Origin: Rhizobium rhizogenes
Lineage (GTDB): Bacteria; Pseudomonadota; Alphaproteobacteria; Rhizobiales; Rhizobiaceae
Length of the DNA stretch: 64,000 nt
Direction of reading: 5' to 3'
NCBI RefSeq assembly: GCF_002005205.3
Contig: NZ_CP019703.3
Coordinates: 138,303 to 202,302, forward strand
This document shows positions 8,931 to 17,718 of the stretch, piece by piece (positions within the stretch are counted from its first letter, which is position 1; every line of letters starts with the position of its first letter). Both the position numbers and the translations under genes were made by a program. The notes beneath the pieces are model-generated. The model was not told the DNA's origin. It saw only the letters and a list, made by a program, of their open reading frames with translations, and did not search any database.

Positions 8931-9893
8931 CTAACTGGTGGGCTCCATCTTGAGAAAAAACAGCTCCTTAGTCAGGAAGGTGGCTTCCAGAACAGCGCGA
9001 CCAACCTTATAGATATCGTCGGCATACTCCGGCAGGATCTCACCGAGAACCGGTGTCGCAATATCTTCGGTGACTTCACCATACTGGACGATGACCTTGT
9101 TGCCGGTGCCCTGGGAATAGCGGATACGGCCGACCGGAGCATCGCACTGCCGTTCCTTGACGTTAACCTTTGCGGTGCTCACGACAGGCGCCCACGCGTA
9201 CATGGATTCACCGCTGACAACGGCATGGTCCTGAACAACCGTGAAGGGCAGAGCTTGAATAAGGTCGTTGCAGAGTTCGGGGTTTTCCTTCGTCGCGAGA
9301 TAGGCAATGACGCTGATGCCCAGCGGCTCCCAGGTAAGCCGTACCTTTTGACCGTCGCGGATCTGAACACGCCGAGAGGGATCGGCCAGGGCCGCGATGG
9401 AACCTTCCGGGGTCTCGTAAGTGAGATGTTTTCCGATGCTCCAAGGGAAGTAATGGAATGACCAGGCGGCCAAACGGTTGAGGTAACCCAGGAACGCCTT
9501 GACGGCCTCAACCGCCTCGTCGCGGCTACCAGCCGTCGGAAGATATTTGGTGATCGCTTCGGCAAAAGCGCCCATTTCCTGCAAGCCGCTGTAGCGCAGA
9601 TAGTTGCTGTATGCGTAGTCAAAGCGGTGCACGAGTGCGCAGCACTGCTCGAGGGTAAATCGCTCATCCTGGAACGTCAGCAGCAACGGATACCACGTGT
9701 ACATCGACTGGTCGCGCAGCATGCCGTTCACGAAGTCGAGGTTCGTGAAGTATTGGTTGTTTGTCCCGACCGCGAAGGTGCCGGTCCGGATATCATGAAG
9801 CTCCTTCGGCTCGATATGGAGGATTGCCTTTGTTGAAAGCGTGATCTCTGCAACGAGCTGTCGGAGGTCGGGAGCGACTTGCCTGCAGGCCAT
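8931..9893 (-). CDS. Cucumopine/mikimopine synthase of the T-DNA
   Basis: A 320-residue opine synthase expressed in the transformed plant. The family condenses L-histidine with 2-oxoglutarate in a Pictet-Spengler-type ring closure without NADH. Two domains are seen: an N-terminal half (about 28-170) with the conserved LHDIRTG, FVNGMLRDQSMYTWYPLL and WSFHYFPW segments, and a C-terminal cyclophilin-like (DUF3830-type) half (about 180-310) with NPELC, VVSGESMYAW and RIRYSQGTGNK. It is the last gene before the right border, reads inward, and has a TATA element at 9970-9975. Its centre (8985-9813) appears identical to the bacterial copy at 26066-26894, while the first 27 and last 17 residues differ. 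Cucumopine (cus) and mikimopine (mis) synthases cannot be told apart here, so no symbol is given. Confidence 0.9.
   Translation of the reverse strand: MACRQVAPDLRQLVAEITLSTKAILHIEPKELHDIRTGTFAVGTNNQYFTNLDFVNGMLRDQSMYTWYPLLLTFQDERFTLEQCCALVHRFDYAYSNYLRYSGLQEMGAFAEAITKYLPTAGSRDEAVEAVKAFLGYLNRLAAWSFHYFPWSIGKHLTYETPEGSIAALADPSRRVQIRDGQKVRLTWEPLGISVIAYLATKENPELCNDLIQALPFTVVQDHAVVSGESMYAWAPVVSTAKVNVKERQCDAPVGRIRYSQGTGNKVIVQYGEVTEDIATPVLGEILPEYADDIYKVGRAVLEATFLTKELFFLKMEPTS
8985..9813 (-). repeat. 829-bp tract shared with the bacterial opine gene (copy 1, in the T-DNA)
   Basis: The inverse complement of this tract matches 26066-26894. The encoded proteins are identical from EPKELHD to GRAVLE, and translations in other frames are also identical, which implies near or complete nucleotide identity. 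Identity ends sharply at both limits. Confidence 0.9.
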
Positions 9894-9969
9894 GTGTTAT
9901 GAACAAGAAGGTGGAAGCAAATAGATGATGTTAGGAAAGGGTGGGATTGCAGGGTGGGCAGGCACGATA

Positions 9970-9975
9970 CTTATA
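9970..9975 (-). promoter_or_regulatory. TATA-like box of the T-DNA opine synthase
   Basis: On the minus strand this reads TATAAG, about 77 bp before the synthase ATG at 9893, in AT-rich T-DNA sequence. It is consistent with a plant promoter. Confidence 0.45.
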
Positions 9976-10130
9976 GTGGAAAAAGGTATGGAGCAATTTC
10001 GCCGAAATCTGGGTGGGCCTTCTAAATATTGGGCGGGCCGCCCACGTAACTATAATTGCAGGGGCCCACCAGGTTAATTGCGTGGCCGCGTTGATTGGGT
10101 GATATTATTACCTAACATGAGATTGTTATT

Positions 10131-10155
10131 TGACAGGATATATCCCCTTGTCTAG
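10131..10155 (+). other. T-DNA right border
   Basis: A 25-bp border repeat beginning TGACAGGATATAT, followed by CCCCTT and GTCTAG. The first 13 bases are identical to the classical border core. VirD1/VirD2 nick the bottom strand after the third base, so the T-DNA would end at 10133. Orientation puts the oncogenes on the T-DNA side and the 8-bp repeats just outside, as expected for a right border. Confidence 0.92.
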
Positions 10156-10290
10156 TTCGTCAGTTCGTCAGTTCGTCAGTTCGTCAGTTCGTCAGTTCGT
10201 CAGTTCGTCAGTTCGTCAGTTCGTCAGTTCGTCAGTTCGTCAGTTCGTCAGTTCGTCAGTTCGTCAGTTCGTCAGTTCGTCAGTTCGTCA
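10155..10290. repeat. T-DNA transfer stimulator: 17 tandem GTTCGTCA repeats
   Basis: Seventeen exact, head-to-tail copies of GTTCGTCA run from 10155 to 10290; the first G is also the last base of the border. Arrays of 8-bp repeats beside the right border of Ri plasmids are known as the transfer stimulator sequence (TSS), the counterpart of Ti-plasmid overdrive, where VirC1 acts. The array has no spacers and is not a CRISPR. Confidence 0.9.
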
Positions 10291-10416
10291 GTTCATTAAC
10301 ATTGCTCCGCGCTTGCCTGATTTGAGAGGTTGTCTCTGCACGGGTCTGCAGCGACATATGGCTACGAGGACCTACCTTGCCGATGAGCCGTATCCATCCG
10401 GCGTAGGCCGCGGGGT

Positions 10417-10758
10417 TTATGATCTCGGCTCGTCTGCCATGATGCGTTCGATCCTTTCGGGATCACATTGCTCATCGACGCGGAATTGCCGGACACCGCC
10501 CTCGCAGGTGCGGATACCGGCGAGGAATTCCTTTAAGCTCTCGATGCCCCGGTCGGTGAAGGTCGTGACGCCCTCTTGGCTGCCGTCATGGGCATGGATC
10601 ATCTCGCCGTAATCGATATTGTCTGAGTTGCTGGCGATTTCCTGGAGGAGTTCGAGGTTCTCGCCGATCAGCGAAGCAACATAATCGATCGTGTAGACAT
10701 GCGTCGGGCGCGCTGACCTTGCCCCGTTGTGAGCCGCTAAGCGCATTGTCCTCACCAC
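10417..10758 (-). CDS. Hypothetical protein next to the right border
   Basis: A 113-residue frame, acidic in its second half, with segments such as VYTIDYVASLIGENLELLQEIASNSDNIDYGEMIHAH. I do not recognise a family or catalytic motif. An LIGEN-type helix and the residues around YGEMI suggest a small soluble protein. It lies about 125 bp outside the repeat array and reads towards it, and it is the first bacterial gene beyond the T-DNA. The start is uncertain: M1 or M5 are both possible. Confidence 0.5.
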   Translation of the reverse strand: MVRTMRLAAHNGARSARPTHVYTIDYVASLIGENLELLQEIASNSDNIDYGEMIHAHDGSQEGVTTFTDRGIESLKEFLAGIRTCEGGVRQFRVDEQCDPERIERIMADEPRS

Positions 10759-10810
10759 CAGCTCATGTGCTGTAACGCGCGAAGCTGTCGCAGGCTGTAC
10801 CCTCTATAAG

Positions 10811-12685
10811 TTAAGGTACAACTCTGCCGTTGGATGAATTAGCCTCCTGAAACGCTTCCTTTACGTGGCTGATCAAAGCACGTTCAGTCTCGTTAAGCGG
10901 CGTGGAGGTGGAGAATATTGCCCATAGTCGCCGCGGCGGGACTAAATGGTCGAGAGAGAACGTGTCCACGATCCCTGCCTCGATCTCCTTGATCATCACC
11001 GACGCTGGCAAGATCGTGCCAAGAGGTGAACGACGCAAAACCGAGACGATCAGAGGTACCGAACCCAACCGCATTACCGGCTCGAGCTGCACAGTAGACT
11101 TCGCAAGTGCCGTCAGAAGAGTTTGATGCATTGTGAGCTGTGAAGGTGCCAGAAGGAGCGGGATGCTCCTCAGCTCGTCTGCCGAAACTCTCTCGGCCTG
11201 AGGCGCAAAATTCAGCTTCCTATTGACGATCAGGACGACGTCTTCGCTGCGGCCAATTAGTAGAGAGCCTACTTGCGGATCGATCCTACCAACGACAGCA
11301 ATATTGAAACGGCCGGTTAGAACGCCATGATGCAGTACATGTCGAGGGCCCTCCACAACCTCGATTTGGCAGTTCGGAAATTCATTGTGAAATGCGCTAA
11401 GCGCCACGGCCATGCATTCGGACGTCAAGGAATCTGCGCTCCAACTCACCGGTAACGCAATCCGAATTGATTGTTCAAAGGCCGCAGCTATGTGGCTTCG
11501 TTCGCCCAGAGTGTCGTTGAAAGCCCTCTCAACGCCGACAAACAGCGAATGCAGCCTTTCAGCATCATCGGTCGGTTCAGAACCGGTCTTCTTCCGGTCG
11601 ATAAGCCTTGTCCCGAGCGCATATTCGATCTGTTCAAGCTGGGCCGGTATCATCGGAGCAGTCCGTCCGGCGACGCGGGCAGCGCTCGCCATGCTGCCGG
11701 TCTGCACCACACGATTCACGGTAGAAATCTGCTTCAGGCTAACCTTGGGATGGAAATTCGTGGCTTCGGACCAGCCCGAAGGGGCCTCGACGCCTTTGCG
11801 GACATCATTTAGCAGATTTAACAGAAGTTCATGGTCGTTAGAGAGCTCTGCGGTCACGCAGCACGACGGACTGCGAATTACCGGAACCGCAGTGATGCCC
11901 TGGATGCGAAGACGCTGGGGTACAGTCAGTTGGGGCAGAAGTAGATCCGACTTGCGGATGTCGTCGATGAGCCCTCGGAGATCCTGCAGACTTCGATCGG
12001 TGGTGGAAATCCGTGATGTCGCGATACCGCTGGAGCGGTCGAATTTCGTGTCGCTTTGCAGTGTACCCGGCAGATCGGGAATTTCGGTTTTTGGAGCAAT
12101 GTCACCACGCTCGGGTCGCTCCCCAACCGTATGGGTCAGCCTCGTCCAATGGTCTGGAGCAACGACAACAGAAGGTCCGGATACCCCAGTACCGATGGTA
12201 TGTTGGATCTTGAGCTGCCCGAGTGGCACCGCGTCTGACAGAAGATGGCTGGGACCGTTCTGCATTCCGAAGGCGCCAGTACCCGTGAAGATCAAGTCTA
12301 CATAAGGGTGGTCGGGTTTGGAATGGAAGCGGCGGATCGCCGTGATTACAGCGTAGGAAATTGCTGTCCAGGTATAGTCAACGTCTAATTTGAGGATGAC
12401 GGGCGCCGAAGGCGCCGCGCTGCCGCCAAGTTTGGCATGACTCAAATATTCCTCGGCAAGGAGGAGACGAACACTGCGATTGTACAGCCAGACCGCCGAG
12501 CGTAGCGGAAAGGAGTTACGCCCTTTGCGACCAAAAAGCGTCACTCCAATCTGGGCTTCGAGCGTGCTGAGCTTGGCACTCAATGCCGATGGTGTGAGAC
12601 CAAGCTTCGCGGCCGCATGCGCCATCGTTGGACTGTCGCAACTGACAACGAAAGCTGCCAGATGCGGAAAGTCGATCTTGGGCAT
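10811..12685 (-). CDS. Double-length LysR-type regulator with two HTH domains
   Basis: A 624-residue protein, about twice the usual LysR length. Residues 6-64 form a LysR winged helix (HLAAFVVSCDSPTMAHAAAKLGLTP), followed by a diverged effector-type region to about 300. A second LysR-type HTH begins near 315 (LKQISTVNRVVQTGSMASAARVAGRT) with its own effector domain to the end. No stop codon or frameshift separates the halves, so this is one reading frame and not two genes. It is the last gene of a minus-strand run with an MmgE/PrpD gene and a polar amino-acid ABC importer, and may control them, perhaps with an opine as effector. That role is inferred from position. Confidence 0.85.
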   Translation of the reverse strand: MPKIDFPHLAAFVVSCDSPTMAHAAAKLGLTPSALSAKLSTLEAQIGVTLFGRKGRNSFPLRSAVWLYNRSVRLLLAEEYLSHAKLGGSAAPSAPVILKLDVDYTWTAISYAVITAIRRFHSKPDHPYVDLIFTGTGAFGMQNGPSHLLSDAVPLGQLKIQHTIGTGVSGPSVVVAPDHWTRLTHTVGERPERGDIAPKTEIPDLPGTLQSDTKFDRSSGIATSRISTTDRSLQDLRGLIDDIRKSDLLLPQLTVPQRLRIQGITAVPVIRSPSCCVTAELSNDHELLLNLLNDVRKGVEAPSGWSEATNFHPKVSLKQISTVNRVVQTGSMASAARVAGRTAPMIPAQLEQIEYALGTRLIDRKKTGSEPTDDAERLHSLFVGVERAFNDTLGERSHIAAAFEQSIRIALPVSWSADSLTSECMAVALSAFHNEFPNCQIEVVEGPRHVLHHGVLTGRFNIAVVGRIDPQVGSLLIGRSEDVVLIVNRKLNFAPQAERVSADELRSIPLLLAPSQLTMHQTLLTALAKSTVQLEPVMRLGSVPLIVSVLRRSPLGTILPASVMIKEIEAGIVDTFSLDHLVPPRRLWAIFSTSTPLNETERALISHVKEAFQEANSSNGRVVP

Positions 12686-12737
12686 ACTAACCTCGGATGA
12701 ATGTGCGCATCAGAACCTTGCGCGAGCTCTGGAGACC

Positions 12738-14063
12738 CTATGCTGAAAAGATATCGGACAACCGGGTTGCCTTGTCCAGATCACGGATCGCCCAAACATG
12801 CTTTCCGAAATCGGCCACCCTCGACTGCCTTGCGCGGGAAATGCCTCCCGCCAGTTTCCTGGTGATTTCCTCCCATCCGGCTGGATCGTCGGGCGCCCCT
12901 CGCGGCACACGCCGCCGCTCGGCCAGTCGCTTTCCGTCCAGGAAGACCACTTCGATGTCGGGGTTGTCCGAATCCTCACTCCGCGCGAACATCGCCACCT
13001 TGACCAATAGCTCGGAAACGTCCTCATGTGCGATGGCGTTCGTTTCAAAATCGTTCAGCGTTAACTCGCCTTGGAGCAGGGCGGTCGCCACCGTATAGTT
13101 CATGCTGAACTTCGCCTCGATTCCCGTTCTCGGCTTCGGAAAGCGCAGATAGCGGATGCACTCGTCGCGGACGAAACAGTTGATCCGTTCGATCGCTTTG
13201 ATGTCGAAACCAGACAGCGCTCGGATCGTCAATGCGCCATCAATTGCAAGATGGGTGCAGCTGCAGCAAGGATAAAGCTTTACTGCAAGGCCGGGGGTAA
13301 CAAGTTCCCAAGGGTTGCCGAGAGCTGGCAACGTTGCTGCTGATCCGCCTGTGAATGCATCCAGGAAACCGGATGGTGCCTCAAGGATGCCAGATCCGGC
13401 CGTGAAGTCGCTTTCTGCCAGCTTTGCAGCAAGGAAGCCAGCTTGAGCGGCCCGGCCGCAATGCAAACTCTTCGTCATCGTTCCGGTGTTGCCAAGGATG
13501 CCCCCGGCAAAGGAGCACGCGATCGCGAGTGCGTGCTCCGTTTGGCGCGCGTCGAGGCCACGCAAGTTGGCCGCAGCGCCGGCAGCTGCGAGAGTCCCGA
13601 GCGTCGACATCGTATGCCACCCTTGGCGCGTATGTGCGCTGCCCACTGCGATGCCAAGCTTGCAGGCGATCTCGATCCCGACTGCATAGGACCGCAGGAA
13701 TGCCCGGCCGCTCGCTTGCGTTTCGAAGGCCGTCGGCAGCAGCGCACTGACGATCGGGGCACTCGGATGGCCATTCATCGAGAACTCGCTCGTATCATCA
13801 AAGTCGTCTGCATGCGCGCAGGTGCCGGTCAGAAGAGCCGCCAGTGCAGGATCGCTCCAGCAACCTAGACCAGGGACGGGAATGCCCTCCCGATCGTTCC
13901 CTGGTGCGCATACTGCAACGAGAATTTCTACAGGCCGAGACGCCGTGCCAGCATATATGCAAGCGAGTGTGTCGGCCACATGGATCTTTGCGCGCTCGGA
14001 CACAGACTGAGGCACTTCCCGCACATGGGCGATGAAGTCGGAAAGCTCGGCTGTTATGGACAT
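12738..14063 (-). CDS. MmgE/PrpD family protein
   Basis: A 441-residue protein of the MmgE/PrpD fold, which includes 2-methylcitrate dehydratase and cis-aconitate decarboxylase. Typical segments are the N-terminal SERAKIHVADTLACIYAG, GHPSAPIVSALLPTAF (about 96-111), HTRQGWHTMSTLGTLAAAGAAA and the later VKLYPCCSCTHLAIDGAL. Length fits the family. It is encoded between an amino-acid ABC importer and the LysR gene. Its substrate is unknown. A dehydratase or decarboxylase acting on a carboxylated opine intermediate would suit the location, but that is a guess. Confidence 0.88.
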   Translation of the reverse strand: MSITAELSDFIAHVREVPQSVSERAKIHVADTLACIYAGTASRPVEILVAVCAPGNDREGIPVPGLGCWSDPALAALLTGTCAHADDFDDTSEFSMNGHPSAPIVSALLPTAFETQASGRAFLRSYAVGIEIACKLGIAVGSAHTRQGWHTMSTLGTLAAAGAAANLRGLDARQTEHALAIACSFAGGILGNTGTMTKSLHCGRAAQAGFLAAKLAESDFTAGSGILEAPSGFLDAFTGGSAATLPALGNPWELVTPGLAVKLYPCCSCTHLAIDGALTIRALSGFDIKAIERINCFVRDECIRYLRFPKPRTGIEAKFSMNYTVATALLQGELTLNDFETNAIAHEDVSELLVKVAMFARSEDSDNPDIEVVFLDGKRLAERRRVPRGAPDDPAGWEEITRKLAGGISRARQSRVADFGKHVWAIRDLDKATRLSDIFSA

Positions 14064-14155
14064 GACAATGTTCGGACTTGTGCGCCTTGGAAATGAAGAA
14101 AACAGGCCATGTCTTGGGCACCTAGCGGAGACGCCGGCCGTAATTCGCCAACTGT

Positions 14156-14941
14156 TTAGGAGATTCGCTCCAGGAATTCGGCCGTGCGAGCGTTTTGGGG
14201 GCGACCAAAAATCTGCTCTGGTGGCCCCTGTTCAATGATGGAGCCCTTATCCATCACAACGACTCGGTCGGCCACCTCTCGTGCGAAACCCATTTCGTGA
14301 GTGACGACGATCATGGTCATGCCCTTGCCGGCGAGTTCTTTCATGACAGAGAGAACTTCGCCGACCATTTCCGGATCAAGTGCGCTGGTCGGCTCGTCAA
14401 AAAGAACAATCTCGGGCTTCATCGCGAGAACGCGAGCAATTGCTACACGCTGCTGCTGGCCACCCGAGAGTTGCGCGGGATACTGATCTCGCTTATCGGC
14501 CAATCCGACGCGCTCCAGCAGGGCAATTCCTTCCTGGATCGCCTCTTGCCTCGGGCGCTTTAGAACATGAACGGGAGCCTCGATGATGTTCTGCAGAGCG
14601 GTCAGATGCGGAAATAGATTGAAGCGCTGGAAAACCATGCCAACATTCCTGCGGATTGCGGCCTTTTCCTTCTCGCTGAGTGGGACCTTTTTACCGCCTG
14701 CGAGCTTGTTGCTCACAAGTGCGCCATTCAGGTAGATCTCACCGCTCTGGATTTGCTCCAGATGATTGATACAACGGATAAGCGTCGTTTTGCCGGAGCC
14801 GGACGGACCGATGACGACAACGGTCTCCTTAGGTTGGACCGTCATTGAAACATTCTTGAACACGCTCAGGGTACCGAACGACTTGCTTACGCCGCGGAGT
14901 TCCACGGCAGGTGCCACGCTGGCTTTGGATTGATCGGCCAT
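14156..14941 (-). CDS. Polar amino-acid ABC importer, ATP-binding protein
   Basis: A 261-residue GlnQ/HisP-type ATPase with Walker [10 protein letters not shown] (about residues 44-52), signature [17 protein letters not shown], Walker [15 protein letters not shown] and the H-loop VVTHEM. It energises the two permeases encoded just upstream (14943-15710 and 15798-16520) together with the binding protein at 16662-17561. Only one base separates it from the upstream permease gene, so they are co-transcribed. The genomic setting suggests uptake of cucumopine/mikimopine or a related imidazole compound. Confidence 0.95.
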   Translation of the reverse strand: MADQSKASVAPAVELRGVSKSFGTLSVFKNVSMTVQPKETVVVIGPSGSGKTTLIRCINHLEQIQSGEIYLNGALVSNKLAGGKKVPLSEKEKAAIRRNVGMVFQRFNLFPHLTALQNIIEAPVHVLKRPRQEAIQEGIALLERVGLADKRDQYPAQLSGGQQQRVAIARVLAMKPEIVLFDEPTSALDPEMVGEVLSVMKELAGKGMTMIVVTHEMGFAREVADRVVVMDKGSIIEQGPPEQIFGRPQNARTAEFLERIS

Positions 14942-14942
14942 T

Positions 14943-15710
14943 TCAGGTTTCCATCTGTAACAGGTTGGGGGCGTTCGACTCGGGCTCGCGCGCAGCAGTG
15001 CGAGGACTCCAGGACAGCCGGTTCTCGATCCATTGTTGAAGGACGGTCCACACCCCGGTCAGCACGAGATAGTAGACGGAGATCGCCGCATAAACTTCGA
15101 AGGTCTTGAAGTTTTGCGATCGCAGGCTGTCGGCGACGTGTACGAGTTCTGGAACGGCGATGACGCTCAGGAACGCAGTGGTCTTGAACATCATGTTGCA
15201 TTGGTTTCCGAGCGAGGGGAGGATGATGCGAAGCGCCTGGGGGAGGATGATCCGGCGCATCGCCAACGACGGCAACATGCCCAATGCCTGTGCGGCCTCG
15301 CTTTGTCCTTTCTCGACCGATCGGATGCCGGCCCGCGTGATCTCGCTCATATATGCTGCTTCGTGCAAGCTGAATGCGAATATGCCAGCGACAATCGCTC
15401 CGCTGATGGAAAACGCCGGCGTCGTGATTGTCGACGGGAAGATGTCAACACCGATCAGGTAGGGCAGCCCAAAATAGATTAGAAACAACTGCACGAGGAT
15501 AGGAGTTCCTCGGAAGAACCAGACGTAAAGCCAGTTGAAACCTCTAAGCGCGCCATACAGGCTCAGTCCGAATAGTGCCAGGAACAGTCCCGCAATGATC
15601 CCGACCGCCATTGATGTGAGAGTGACGGAGACGGTGAGCCAGACAGCATATATAAGCTGCGGTGGTGGCGAGAAAACCAGCTCGAGGAAATAGTGCAGGT
15701 CAAAGTTCAT
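14943..15710 (-). CDS. Polar amino-acid ABC importer, permease 1
   Basis: A 255-residue inner-membrane permease of the HisM/GlnP family with several hydrophobic spans and the EAA-type loop ([25 protein letters not shown] region, about 135-160). It shares its start pattern with the neighbouring permease ([15 protein letters not shown] against M.FDIAFFLDFVFNPRP), so the two arose by duplication and probably form a heterodimeric channel. The C-terminus is longer than in permease 2 and ends in a hydrophilic tail. Confidence 0.93.
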   Translation of the reverse strand: MNFDLHYFLELVFSPPPQLIYAVWLTVSVTLTSMAVGIIAGLFLALFGLSLYGALRGFNWLYVWFFRGTPILVQLFLIYFGLPYLIGVDIFPSTITTPAFSISGAIVAGIFAFSLHEAAYMSEITRAGIRSVEKGQSEAAQALGMLPSLAMRRIILPQALRIILPSLGNQCNMMFKTTAFLSVIAVPELVHVADSLRSQNFKTFEVYAAISVYYLVLTGVWTVLQQWIENRLSWSPRTAAREPESNAPNLLQMET

Positions 15711-15797
15711 GATTGAGCTCCCGGAGCAACTTCGCCGCCTTCATGAGACCGAGTGGCGTTCGAGCGACTACGCTCGCCGAATTGGGTGCGGACCAGG

Positions 15798-16520
15798 TCA
15801 TATCGAAACGAAGCCCTTTGAATAACGCTTCTCCAATGCTTCTTGGAGAAAGCTCCAAGCGGTTGTGAGCGCGAGGTAGTAGATCGATACGCCGAGATAG
15901 ACCTCGAAGGTTTTGTAGGTCACTGAATTCACTGCGTCGGTGATAAACAGCATCTCTGGAACCGCGATCAGGTACAGCAACGATGTCGCCTTGAACATGC
16001 CGTTCATCTGATTGCCAAGTGGAGGCAACATGATGCGAATTGCCTGTGGCAGAATGATCCGCTGCATGAGAAGCCCCGGCGTCATGCCGACGGCCCTGCC
16101 GGCATCCCACTGGCCATGGTCGACCGAAGCGATAGCGCCGCGAGAAATTTCGCTGAAGTATGCCGCCTCATGGAGCGCGAAGGCGGTCACCCCCGCGACA
16201 ATCGCCCCGCTGATCGAAATGAAGCCGAACAGATGCACGTCCTGCGGAAAAAGATCGACATTCGTCAGATAGGGGAGGCCGAAATAGATCAGAATGACCT
16301 GCACAAGGAGCGGTGTGCCGCGAAACACGAAGATGTAGGCGCTGTTGAACCAGCGGAGCACGCGCCATCGTGATAGTCCGAACAGGGACAAGACAAGCCC
16401 CAACACCACACCGATGACCATGGACGCGAACGCGACCAGAACCGTCGTGAGCAGACCGCGCAGAAGGGCGGGCCGGGGATTGAAGACAAAATCCAGGAAA
16501 AAGGCGATATCGAACTGCAT
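15798..16520 (-). CDS. Polar amino-acid ABC importer, permease 2
   Basis: A 240-residue HisQ/GlnP-type permease and partner of the 14943-15710 product. It carries the EAA loop (DAGRAVGMTPGLLMQRIILPQAIRI region, about 138-162) and the conserved FRGTPLLVQ motif near residues 65-73, seen in permease 1 as FRGTPILVQ. An 87-bp gap separates the two permease genes. Confidence 0.93.
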   Translation of the reverse strand: MQFDIAFFLDFVFNPRPALLRGLLTTVLVAFASMVIGVVLGLVLSLFGLSRWRVLRWFNSAYIFVFRGTPLLVQVILIYFGLPYLTNVDLFPQDVHLFGFISISGAIVAGVTAFALHEAAYFSEISRGAIASVDHGQWDAGRAVGMTPGLLMQRIILPQAIRIMLPPLGNQMNGMFKATSLLYLIAVPEMLFITDAVNSVTYKTFEVYLGVSIYYLALTTAWSFLQEALEKRYSKGFVSI

Positions 16521-16661
16521 GTCGATAATGTCCCCGTTTCTTATTGTGTTCGAGTTCCGTTGCCGAGGACCTTACCTCTTGCGCGGAGGGCTGCCGCCGA
16601 AGCGGCAGGCCAGGAGTGTACACCTACTCGAACCTATCGAGCGTTGGGCATCTGCGGAAAA

Positions 16662-17561
16662 TCATGGGCACTGCTTGTCGTTGCGGCAAAGCTCGACATG
16701 GCCGTCCATGCCCCAGGTCTTGGCGGCCTGCTCGACATAGCCGCTTTCGTAGAGAGAGACATAAGCCTTGCGTACGGCTTCTTGCAGCGCAGGGTCGTCC
16801 TTGCGAAGCACAATACCGATGGTGAGGGGGTCGATCGGTAGACCGCCGATCTCATATTTATCGCCGGTGAGCTTCTTGAAGTAGGAGAGTGTCATCGCGT
16901 CGCTCACGAAAGCGTCCACACGTTTCAGATCGAGCTGCCGGAACGTGACCGTATTCTGCGGATAGGACTGGATCTCGATCGGTGGCTTGCCTTCGGCGCT
17001 GACCTTGGTGTTGGCTTCCTTCAGTAGGCGTTCGTTGGTGCTCGAGACCAGAACCGCGACGCGGTGTCCTGAAAGATCCTCGTAAGTCTTGATATTGAGG
17101 GGGTTTCCTTTCGGGACAAGGAGGCCCATCCGCTCGCGCACGTACTCCACGAAATTGTATTTTGCGACGCGAGCTAGACTTTTCGAATTGTTCGACATGA
17201 CTGCATCGCATTTACCCGTGTCCAAAGCAGCGAAGATACTGGCGAACGGATAGTGGACGACTTCGGTTTTGATACCCATCGCCGGGCCAATCGCCGACAT
17301 TACGTCAACATTGAAGCCTTTCGGCGTGACGCCGTCTTCATCCAGGAAGCCGCCGGGGGGATTGCCGAGTTCGGTGCACATGACAATCTTGCCGGCCTTC
17401 GCCAGTTTTTCGGTTGGCTCGACGCTCTTCGTGATTCCCGAAGCCGCCTGGCTGTTTTCATATGCTTTGCCTTCGGATGGCTCCGCCGCCTTTGCTGCCG
17501 GTGCGATACAGACTCCGGCAAGAAGTAGATTCACGATCAATGCGTAAGAACGAATTCTCAT
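16662..17561 (-). CDS. Polar amino-acid ABC importer, periplasmic binding protein
   Basis: A 299-residue family 3 solute-binding protein. Residues 1-26 form a signal peptide (MRIRSYALIVNLLLAGVCIAPAAKAA). The mature part has the family pattern LAKAGKIVMCTE..NPPGGFLDEDGVTPKGFNVDVMSAIG, then DAVMSN and a C-terminal lobe with IDPLTIGIVLRKDDPAL. The DxxGxxxGFxVD-type pattern contacts the ligand alpha-amino acid in this family. It is the first gene of the minus-strand importer set, 141 bp before permease 2. A histidine-derived opine is a plausible ligand. Confidence 0.92.
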   Translation of the reverse strand: MRIRSYALIVNLLLAGVCIAPAAKAAEPSEGKAYENSQAASGITKSVEPTEKLAKAGKIVMCTELGNPPGGFLDEDGVTPKGFNVDVMSAIGPAMGIKTEVVHYPFASIFAALDTGKCDAVMSNNSKSLARVAKYNFVEYVRERMGLLVPKGNPLNIKTYEDLSGHRVAVLVSSTNERLLKEANTKVSAEGKPPIEIQSYPQNTVTFRQLDLKRVDAFVSDAMTLSYFKKLTGDKYEIGGLPIDPLTIGIVLRKDDPALQEAVRKAYVSLYESGYVEQAAKTWGMDGHVELCRNDKQCP

Positions 17562-17718
17562 TGTATTCCCCTTTCTTCTTCACGATGTTAGATCGTTTTC
17601 ACTACGCGGGACGCATCTCCTGTGATCGAGAATTACGTCCAGGTGTTTTGGTTTCGGCAATGGGCGATGGTCGCTGGCTATTCTCCGCTGTTGTTGTCAT
17701 GGACGCACCGCTAAGCTG

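Noticed and set aside
1..10130. T-DNA left border
   Set aside because: No second border core (TGRCAGGATATAT) was seen; the left end must lie before the window.
10155..10290. Possible CRISPR-like array
   Set aside because: The units touch each other without spacers and lie at the T-DNA border; this is the transfer stimulator repeat.
10130..10612. 160-codon plus-strand frame with repeated SSVRQFV peptide
   Set aside because: It is a translation of the 8-bp repeat array and the right border; three 8-bp units make an 8-residue repeat by arithmetic. No start signal or conserved part.
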